Origin: Acidimicrobiia bacterium
GTDB taxonomy: Bacteria; Actinomycetota; Acidimicrobiia; IMCC26256; JAMXLJ01
Direction: 5' to 3'
DNA length: 33,246 nt
Assembly: GCA_024281095.1 (NCBI GenBank)
Contig: JAMXLJ010000072.1
Location: 1 to 33,246, forward strand
Shown: positions 28,262 to 33,246 of the stretch, piece after piece
Layout of the letters: every line of letters starts with the position of its first letter
Position numbering within the stretch: position 1 is the stretch's first letter
Translations under genes and position numbers: made by a program
Notes under the pieces: model-generated
Seen by the model: the letters and a program-made list of their open reading frames with translations, nothing else
Database searches by the model: none
Told to the model about the DNA's origin: nothing

Positions 28262-29418
28262 GCACACCGACGACGGCTTCGCGCGAGCGTCCGCTGCGAG
28301 TGCTGTTCCTCAACGAGAACCTCGGCGGTCACGCGACGATGCACCGCGCGATCAAGGCCACTATCGCGGAACAGCCGCAGGTGGTTGCGACGTTCGTGGA
28401 CGTTCCTCCCCGAGGCCTCGTCCGCAGGATCGCGGGCGCCGGCATCCCGCCGCTCGACCGCCTGGACCTCGATTTCGCAGCTCTTCGCAGCCAGCTCGCG
28501 GTGAGCTTCGTCGCCCGCCGCATCCTGCGCGAGCTGACCGGCGCGTACGACCTCCTGCACGTGTACACCCAGCACGCCGCGCTTCTGAGCGCGGAGGCGA
28601 TCGGGTCGACGCCGGCCATCGTGTCCACGGACGCGACAGGTGAGCAGGTGTCGCGCCTGCTTCCCTACCGCTTGCCGACGCGATGGACGCCGCTGCAGCA
28701 CCGTGTCCGCGCGCCGCTGGAGCACCGGGTCTACGACAGTGCGACGCTCGTGGTCGGGAAGTCCGACTGGTGTCTCAATTCTCTGCGCAACGACTACGAC
28801 ATGCCCGAACAGAAGCTGCGCCGGATCCCGTTCGGTGTCGTAGTCCCGCCGCCGGTGCCGCGCACGCCGACGTCGTCGGGGCGCCCCGAGATCACGTTCG
28901 TCGGCACGACCCTCGCCCGAAAGGGCGGCGACCGTTTGTTGCGTGTCTACCGCGATCGTCTCGCCCACAAAGCCGACGTCAATCTCGTGACTCGTGAGGA
29001 CGTACCGGCGCAGCCGGGGGTGCACGTGTTCCGGGATCTCGCGCCCGGCGACCCGCGGCTCGTCGAGATCCTTTCGCGTACCGCGGTGCTCGCATTCCCG
29101 ACAGAGATGGACACGTTCGGCTACGCGGCGTTGGAGGCGATGGCGATGGGCGTGCCCGTGGTCGGTACGAAGCTGCACGCGTTGCCCGAGATCGTCGTTC
29201 ACGGAACGAGCGGTCTCCTCGTTGCTCCAGACGATCGCGAGCTCGGCGACGCGCTCGAGCGGCTCCTCGACGACGAGGCCCTGCGCGCACGGATGGGTGA
29301 GGCCGCGCGCCGGCGCGTCGTCGACCGCTTCGACGCGCGCAACACGACGGCACAACTCGTCGACGTCATCTTCGAGGCCTACGAGCGCTACCGGCCGTAT
29401 GCCCCGACCGGTTCCTGA
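28258..29418 (+). CDS. Glycosyltransferase family 4 protein
   Basis: GT-B-fold glycosyltransferase of 386 residues. The acceptor half starts PLRVLFLNENLGGHATMHRA. The donor-binding half includes ITFVGTTLARKGGDRLLRVY, a strand with LAFPTEMDTFGYAALEAMAMG (the E-x7-E motif of GT4), then GVPVVGTKLHALPEIVVHGTSG and a closing helix region. It transfers a sugar from a nucleotide donor; the sugar and acceptor are unknown, and no other sugar genes are nearby. The ATG at 28258 is preceded by a mini-ORF that ends on it. It could be translated with the cupin gene. Confidence 0.92.
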   Translation: MSTPTTASRERPLRVLFLNENLGGHATMHRAIKATIAEQPQVVATFVDVPPRGLVRRIAGAGIPPLDRLDLDFAALRSQLAVSFVARRILRELTGAYDLLHVYTQHAALLSAEAIGSTPAIVSTDATGEQVSRLLPYRLPTRWTPLQHRVRAPLEHRVYDSATLVVGKSDWCLNSLRNDYDMPEQKLRRIPFGVVVPPPVPRTPTSSGRPEITFVGTTLARKGGDRLLRVYRDRLAHKADVNLVTREDVPAQPGVHVFRDLAPGDPRLVEILSRTAVLAFPTEMDTFGYAALEAMAMGVPVVGTKLHALPEIVVHGTSGLLVAPDDRELGDALERLLDDEALRARMGEAARRRVVDRFDARNTTAQLVDVIFEAYERYRPYAPTGS

Positions 29419-29489
29419 CGCGAGCTCGACCCGACAGCCCGGCGCGGCACGGCGTCTTCCCGCCGCCGGCACTGCCTGAGGAGGCACCG

Positions 29490-30140
29490 ATGAAGGTCGT
29501 CATTCCGCTGTTCCCCCGCTTCACCGCGCTCGACGCGGTGGGTCCGTACGAGGTGCTCAGTCGCCTCCCCGACGCGTCGGTGACCTTCGTCGCCGCGACG
29601 CGCGACGCGGTCAGCGCGGACACGGGCGCGCTCACGCTGCTGCCGGGCGCCACCTTCGCCGACGTCGACGCATGCGACATCCTCGTCGTGCCGGGCGGCC
29701 CAGGGACCCGCAGCCTCACGACGGACGAGGAGCTCCTCGGCTGGGTCCGGCGTATGAGCGCGGTCGCCCGGTGGACCACGTCCGTGTGCACGGGATCGCT
29801 CGTGCTCGCGGCCGCAGGATTGCTGGACGGGCTCGACGCGACCACACATTGGGCGGCGCGGGACCTGCTCGAGTCGCTCGGTGCGAGGTATTCAAATGAG
29901 CGGGTGGTCGTTCGCGGCACGGTCATCACGGCCGCGGGCGTCTCGTCGGGCATCGACATGGCCCTCGCGCTCGCCGGCCTCGTCGCCGGGCATCCCGTGG
30001 CCGAGGCCATCCAACTGTCGATCGAGTACGACCCGCAGCCCCCGTACGACAGCGGCTCGGTGGCGAAGGCCCGACCCTCGACGGTCGAGCTCGTGCGCTC
30101 GCTCGCGAAGCGGCGCACTGAGGGCGCCGGTACGACGTGA
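29490..30140 (+). CDS. DJ-1/PfpI family protein
   Basis: DJ-1/PfpI-fold protein of 216 residues. The N-terminal FPRFTALDAVGPYEVLSRL is typical of the isonitrile-hydratase/ThiJ branch. The nucleophile Cys100 stands in TTSVCTGSLVLAAAGLLDG with the following THWAARDLLESLGA. A C-terminal GVSSGIDMALALAGLVAG is also typical. Some relatives are isonitrile hydratases or form the amidase half of AraC regulators; there is no DNA-binding domain here. The start ATG has GAGGAGG about 7 nt upstream. It lies 71 bp after the glycosyltransferase and 72 bp before the sigma factor. Confidence 0.92.
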   Translation: MKVVIPLFPRFTALDAVGPYEVLSRLPDASVTFVAATRDAVSADTGALTLLPGATFADVDACDILVVPGGPGTRSLTTDEELLGWVRRMSAVARWTTSVCTGSLVLAAAGLLDGLDATTHWAARDLLESLGARYSNERVVVRGTVITAAGVSSGIDMALALAGLVAGHPVAEAIQLSIEYDPQPPYDSGSVAKARPSTVELVRSLAKRRTEGAGTT

Positions 30141-30212
30141 CGAGGTCCGGCCTCCGCGCGGTCGCGGAGGCTGGGGCTCAATTCTCGACGGCGCGATGCC
30201 GATCGAAGGCGT

Positions 30213-30866
30213 GTGGCGGCGGAGCGCGCGGGGCGCACGACGATCGGCGACGATTGGGACTCCGTCCTCGCCGCCGCGGGCGCGGGGGCGGAGTGGGCGA
30301 TCGCAGTCTTGTATCGAGAGCTGAATCCGCCGCTCGTGCGCTACCTCCGGACGCGGGTGCCGCGCGACGCCGAGGACCTTGCGTCCGAGGTGTGGATGGC
30401 GCTCGCGCCGGCTCTCGCCGGGTTCACCGGCACGGAGCAGGAGTTGCGCCGTCTCGCGTTCACGATCGCCCACCGCCGCGTGGCGGACTACTGGCGTCGC
30501 CGGGCTCGGCGGGTCGGCGAGGAGGTCACGGCGCCCGACGCGCTACCGGAATCGCCTGCGCACGGGCGGGCCCGCGACGTCGCTGACCTCGTCGCGGACG
30601 CCGATTCGGCCGAGGCCGCCCTCGCGCTCGTGCGTGCGAGGCTTCCGGCTGCGCAAGCCGACGTCGTGCTGCTGCGCGTCGTCGCCGGCCTCGACGCCGA
30701 TGAGGTGGCGGAGATCCTCGGGAAGCGGGCGGGCACGGTGCGGGTGCTGCAGCATCGGGCGCTGAAGACACTCGCCCAGGCCCTGGCGGCCGAGCCGGCC
30801 GCCGGCGACGTTGTCCCCGTGATGCCGGTCAGCCCGACGATCGCCTCGCGCGCCTCCGCCGTCTGA
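30213..30866 (+). CDS. ECF-like RNA polymerase sigma factor
   Basis: Sigma-70 family protein of 217 residues. Region 2 runs from AIAVLYRELNPPLVRYLRTR to DAEDLASEVWMALAPAL and the -10-recognition helix TIAHRRVADYWRRRAR. Region 4 is LPAAQADVVLLRVVAGLDAD, then EVAEILGKRAGTVRVLQHRA, the -35 helix-turn-helix. Regions 1 and 3 are absent, so it is an ECF-type factor. An anti-sigma gene does not follow; the next gene is on the other strand. The C-terminal tail of about 20 residues is short. The GTG start at 30213 is tentative, with only a weak GAAGG upstream. Confidence 0.88.
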   Translation: MAAERAGRTTIGDDWDSVLAAAGAGAEWAIAVLYRELNPPLVRYLRTRVPRDAEDLASEVWMALAPALAGFTGTEQELRRLAFTIAHRRVADYWRRRARRVGEEVTAPDALPESPAHGRARDVADLVADADSAEAALALVRARLPAAQADVVLLRVVAGLDADEVAEILGKRAGTVRVLQHRALKTLAQALAAEPAAGDVVPVMPVSPTIASRASAV

Positions 30867-31000
30867 ACCGTGCCGGCACAGCCGCGCACTGGCTCGTCCC
30901 AGGCAGCCCGCGTCGCCGCCACCGCGCCGGCGGGGAAACGACTCGATCCAGAGCTCCCCGGCCGAGATCCAGCCGAGCCCTGCGGGGTGGCGACGGTCGC

Positions 31001-31405
31001 TCACTCGCCCCGATACGTGCCGAAGCTCCAGATGTTGCCTTCCGGATCGCGCACGCTGAACCCGCGGGATCCATAGTCCTCGTCGCGTAGCTCCCGCACG
31101 AGCTGCGCGCCCGCGCCCATCGCGCGGTCGAACAGCTTGTCCGGGTCGTCGGTGACGACGTACACGGATGCCGCACCGGTCGGCCGCTGTGAGAACACGT
31201 TGTCTTCGCGGTCGGCGGTTCCGAGCATCACGCCGCCGCCCTCGGGCCAGCGGAGCTGCGCGTGCTCGACGATTTCCGGCATCTCCCCCGGGACGACGAG
31301 GGTCTCCTCGAAGCCGAAGGCGTCGACGAGGAAACGGATCGCACGCCGCGCGTCGAGGTAGTTCAGCGTCGGCCACACGGTCTTGGCGGGTCTGTTCTCG
31401 GTCAT
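31001..31405 (-). CDS. VOC (glyoxalase/bleomycin resistance) superfamily protein
   Basis: VOC-fold protein of 134 residues, one pair of beta-alpha-beta-beta-beta modules. It starts with VWPTLNYLDARRAIRFLVDAFGF and ends with the closing block YGSRGFSVRDPEGNIWSFGTY. Such proteins bind metals and act as isomerases, dioxygenases or antibiotic-binding proteins; the pattern here (glyoxalase-like, no clear His in the first strand) fits PhnB-like members of unknown role. The start is the ATG at 31405. It is convergent with the sigma factor and divergent from modA. Confidence 0.88.
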   Translation of the reverse strand: MTENRPAKTVWPTLNYLDARRAIRFLVDAFGFEETLVVPGEMPEIVEHAQLRWPEGGGVMLGTADREDNVFSQRPTGAASVYVVTDDPDKLFDRAMGAGAQLVRELRDEDYGSRGFSVRDPEGNIWSFGTYRGE

Positions 31406-31493
31406 GGGTCAACCCTGCCCGAACCGTGCCCTCGTTGCCATGAACAATCGCGAGATGCCCCGACGCAAGCCACGCGGGAGGGCGCGGGCCTCG

Positions 31494-31514
31494 GATCCCG
31501 CGACTGCAAGGATC
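31494..31514 (+). promoter_or_regulatory. Weak inverted site upstream of modA promoter
   Basis: GATCC (31494-31498) and GGATC (31510-31514) flank CCCGCGACTGCAAG (31497-31510), which matches 10 of 14 bases of the CCCGCATCTGCGGG palindrome in front of the HTH-TOBE gene. It lies just upstream of the expected -35 of modA. It is a candidate second binding site for the regulator. Confidence 0.3.
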
Positions 31515-31542
31515 AGCTCCACTTCTCCTTGCTTCCACGAGC

Positions 31543-31548
31543 TAGCGT
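31543..31548 (+). promoter_or_regulatory. -10 element for modA
   Basis: TAGCGT would start a leader of about 32 nt containing GGAGG before the modA ATG at 31587. It has the same hexamer as the DrrA-like gene promoter. Confidence 0.4.
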
Positions 31549-31586
31549 CGGCCGGCATCACTGGGTTCCTGCCGCCGGAGGATGGG

Positions 31587-32396
31587 ATGTCGAAGGTCAT
31601 GGCGCGCCGGTCGACCCGGCCTTTCACCGCGGCGGTCATGTTGGTGGTGGTCGTCGGCGCCGCGGCGTGTGGATCCGGGGCCGCGACGAAGCCCGGCAAT
31701 CCGTCGTCCGGCGCGGCTCTGGCCGGCCGGCTGACCGTCTTCGCCGCTGCGTCGCTCACAGAGTCGCTCGACCAGGAGAAGCAGAGCCTGCGACGACGGC
31801 ACCCGAAGCTGTCGGTCACGTACTCGTTCGCGGGCTCGCAGCTCCTCGCCCAACAGATCCTGCAAGGCGCTCCCGCCGACGTGTTCGCGTCTGCCGACGA
31901 GAAGAACATGCAAAAGCTCGTCGACGCGCGTTTGGTGGAGAAGCCCTTGGTATTCGCCCGTAACAAGCTGGAGATCGCCGTCGCCCGTGGCAATCCGAAG
32001 CACGTGACGGGATTGCGCGATCTCGGCCGCTCCGACCTGACGGTCGTGCTCGCGGACCCGAGCGTCCCGGCCGGCAACTACAGCCGCCAGGCGCTCGACG
32101 CCGCCGGTGTGACCGCACACCCGAAGTCGCTCGAGCTCGACGTGAGGGCGGCGCTCGCGAAGGTCGCGTCCGGTGAGGCGGACGCGACGGTCGTGTACGT
32201 CTCCGACATCCGTGGTGCGGGCGCGAAGGTCGACGGCGTCGAGATCCCGGACGCGCAGAACGTCATTGCCCGGTATGTGGCCGCGGTCGTCCGGCGGACG
32301 GGGAACGCCGCGGTCGCGCGAGCGTTTCTCGCCGACCTCGTGAGCGGAGACGGCCACGCCGCGATCGTCGCCCACGGGTTGCTGCCGGCCGAATGA
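31587..32396 (+). CDS. modA: Molybdate ABC transporter substrate-binding lipoprotein
   Basis: Periplasmic-type binding protein of 269 residues that captures molybdate or tungstate for the ModB permease. A signal with TAAVMLVVVVGAAACGSG has a lipobox ending in Cys, so the protein is a lipoprotein. The mature chain opens LTVFAAASLTESLDQ, the hallmark of ModA with oxyanion-binding Ser. It continues with SFAGSQLLAQQILQGAPADVFASAD, VLADPSVPAGNYSRQALD and the DATVVYVSD stretch that completes the binding site. The start ATG at 31587 has GGAGGATGGG. The HTH-TOBE gene follows after 46 bp, then modB. Confidence 0.95.
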   Translation: MSKVMARRSTRPFTAAVMLVVVVGAAACGSGAATKPGNPSSGAALAGRLTVFAAASLTESLDQEKQSLRRRHPKLSVTYSFAGSQLLAQQILQGAPADVFASADEKNMQKLVDARLVEKPLVFARNKLEIAVARGNPKHVTGLRDLGRSDLTVVLADPSVPAGNYSRQALDAAGVTAHPKSLELDVRAALAKVASGEADATVVYVSDIRGAGAKVDGVEIPDAQNVIARYVAAVVRRTGNAAVARAFLADLVSGDGHAAIVAHGLLPAE

Positions 32397-32414
32397 AGCG
32401 CTTCAGACGTAAAA

Positions 32415-32428
32415 CCCGCATCTGCGGG
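32415..32428 (+). promoter_or_regulatory. Palindrome in HTH-TOBE promoter (operator)
   Basis: CCCGCA-TC-TGCGGG is a perfect palindrome; the flanks extend it with one mismatch (AAA / ATT). It sits between the expected -35 and the -10 TAGGCT at 32431, which is the usual position of a repressor operator. It could instead act as the terminator of modA, but no T-run follows. Confidence 0.55.
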
Positions 32429-32430
32429 AT

Positions 32431-32436
32431 TAGGCT
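32431..32436 (+). promoter_or_regulatory. Leaderless -10 element for HTH-TOBE gene
   Basis: TAGGCT is exactly 6 nt before the ATG at 32443 and begins two bases after the palindrome 32415-32428. It implies a leaderless transcript of its own inside the modA-modB block. Confidence 0.6.
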
Positions 32437-32442
32437 GGCCCG

Positions 32443-32850
32443 ATGCCTTCGTTTCGCATCGGTGTGGCCGCGGACCTGCTCGGCGTGAGCGTCGACACGG
32501 TCCGGCGTTGGGCCGACGAGGGGCGCCTCCGTGTCACACGGACCTCGGGTGGCCATCGCGTGATCGACGGGGCCGATCTGGCCCGGTTCGCGACGTCGCT
32601 GGCCGCGGCGGACTCGCCCGAGCCCATCGTCGGCCAGTCCGCCCGCAACCGGTTCCCGGGCATCGTCACACGCGTCGTGAAGGACAAGGTCGCGGCCCAG
32701 GTCGAGATCCAGGCCGGCCCGCACCGGCTCGTCTCGCTCATGACCAGAGAGGCGGCCGACGAGCTGGAGCTCGTGCCGGGGGTGCTCGCGATCGCGGCGG
32801 TCAAGGCGACCAACGTCGTCGTGGAGATCCCGTCCGACGGGCAATGGTGA
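32443..32850 (+). CDS. MerR-type HTH plus TOBE (Mop) regulator
   Basis: Two-domain protein of 135 residues. The N-terminal helix-turn-helix is RIGVAADLLGVSVDTVRRWA with the wing DEGRLRVTRTSGGHRVI, as in MerR/BldC-like proteins. A short linker follows. Then comes a single TOBE/Mop domain (about 66-130: NRFPGIVTRVVKDKVAAQVE, LVSLMTREAADELELVPG, VLAIAAVKATNVVVEI), the molybdate-binding module of ModE and Mop proteins. It probably senses molybdate and controls the uptake genes. The start ATG at 32443 is fixed by the -10 hexamer. Its stop codon lies inside modB (8 bp overlap with an ATG, 4 with the GTG). Confidence 0.93.
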   Translation: MPSFRIGVAADLLGVSVDTVRRWADEGRLRVTRTSGGHRVIDGADLARFATSLAAADSPEPIVGQSARNRFPGIVTRVVKDKVAAQVEIQAGPHRLVSLMTREAADELELVPGVLAIAAVKATNVVVEIPSDGQW

Positions 32851-33246
32851 CCGCCGAGCGCGACGACGAGTTGCGCGAGCGCCCTCCCGTCGTGCCGGTG
32901 GTGCTCGCATCCCTCGCGGTCCTGTTCTTCGCACTGCCGCTCGCGGGGCTGGTCTGGAAGGCGCGGTGGAACACTGCGTGGGATCAGCTCACACAGCACG
33001 AGGCGCTGCAGGCCCTGCGGCTGTCTCTCGTCACGTCTGTCGGCGCGACCGCGGTCGCGCTCGTCTTCGGCGTTCCGCTCGCCTGGGTGCAGGCGCGCGT
33101 CGCGTATCCCGGCAAGCGCCTCGTGCGCGCGCTCACGACCCTTCCCATGGTGTTGCCGCCCGTGGTGGGGGGCATCGCGTTGCTCTACGGCCTGGGTCGG
33201 GCGGGCCTCGCGGGGCGGCAGCTCGACACGTTGGGCGTGCACCTGC
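32844..33246 (+). CDS. modB: Molybdate ABC transporter permease (partial)
   Basis: First 134 or so codons of the membrane subunit of the molybdate transporter; the gene runs off the window. The visible part has a short hydrophilic N-terminus, a first membrane segment (VVLASLAVLFFALPLAGLVW) and the loop QALRLSLVTSVGATAVALVF. The ModB motif LPMVLPPVVGGIALLYG is followed by LGRAGLAG. The start is ATG at 32844, overlapping the regulator by 7 bp; the in-frame GTG at 32847 would give a GTGA overlap. The expected ATPase (modC) is likely beyond the end. The gene is read from the regulator's transcript. Confidence 0.92.
   Translation, partial: MVTAERDDELRERPPVVPVVLASLAVLFFALPLAGLVWKARWNTAWDQLTQHEALQALRLSLVTSVGATAVALVFGVPLAWVQARVAYPGKRLVRALTTLPMVLPPVVGGIALLYGLGRAGLAGRQLDTLGVHL

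Noticed and set aside
26489-28267. Very long open frame (592 codons) extending the amidohydrolase upstream
   Set aside because: The extra 197 residues are antisense to the cupin gene and have no homology-like pattern; ATG 27676 has a good ribosome-binding site.
28195-29487. 430-codon minus-strand frame over the glycosyltransferase
   Set aside because: Shadow frame without domain motifs.

Overview
The window is GC-rich actinobacterial chromosomal DNA. The overall gene set points to the class Acidimicrobiia or a close relative: acyl-CoA dehydrogenase and SCP2 proteins, many SDR oxidoreductases, daunorubicin-type ABC exporters, CtaA, an Rpf-like secreted protein and a MerR-type HTH-TOBE regulator. 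This placement is inferred from gene families and base composition; no rRNA or other marker is present. Many genes start with GTG, and many have an actinobacterial -10 hexamer (TANNNT, often TAGGCT or TACGCT) only 6-8 nt upstream of the start codon. That is the layout of leaderless mRNAs, and it was used here to choose several starts. No tRNA, rRNA, CRISPR array, insertion sequence or prophage was recognised.

Layout. 144-2987 (minus): polyprenyl synthetase followed by an ABC ATPase/permease pair. 3052-4768 (plus): SCP2-like protein and acyl-CoA dehydrogenase. 5163-5966 (plus): a protein of unknown function. 5977-11597 (minus): FxsA, RmuC, an SDR, a 5'-3' exonuclease-like protein, an aldehyde dehydrogenase and Hsp20. 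11737-13807: an SDR (plus), a TetR regulator (minus) and a small membrane protein (plus). 13808-14358 carries no convincing gene. 14359-16166 (minus): a second ABC-2 exporter of the DrrAB type. 16211-16612 (plus): YjbQ-family protein. 16639-18231 (minus): heme A synthase and a carboxymuconolactone-decarboxylase-family protein. 18270-20521 (plus): alpha/beta hydrolase, an unusual methyltransferase and a PhnZ-like HD protein. 20518-25950: a small protein (minus), ApbE (plus), then on the minus strand an SDR, an Rpf-like secreted protein, an MFS exporter and a Pro/Thr-repeat membrane-anchored protein. 26082-27676 (minus): SnoaL-like protein and amidohydrolase. 27827-30866 (plus): cupin, glycosyltransferase, DJ-1/PfpI protein and an ECF-like sigma factor. 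31001-31405 (minus): VOC protein. 31587-33246 (plus): a molybdate uptake locus (modA, HTH-TOBE regulator, modB) cut by the window end.

The most interesting signals are regulatory. (1) The molybdate locus has a one-protein HTH-TOBE regulator between modA and modB, and a perfect CCCGCA-TC-TGCGGG palindrome lies in the spacer of its predicted leaderless promoter. (2) Two divergent pairs have mirrored or fully interleaved leaderless promoters (2988-3051 and 18232-18269). (3) Several genes that begin ATGA are preceded by tiny upstream ORFs that end on the same ATGA; one of these was created by a 29-bp tandem duplication of a ribosome-binding site plus start codon. (4) A 27-bp direct repeat lies in the divergent region in front of apbE. 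The protein-level curiosities are the PhnZ-like HD protein beside a methyltransferase that lacks the usual glycine-rich motif, the unknown protein at 5163, and the in-frame minisatellite coding for a Pro/Thr tail. I did not see a defence island or an obviously new multi-gene system.
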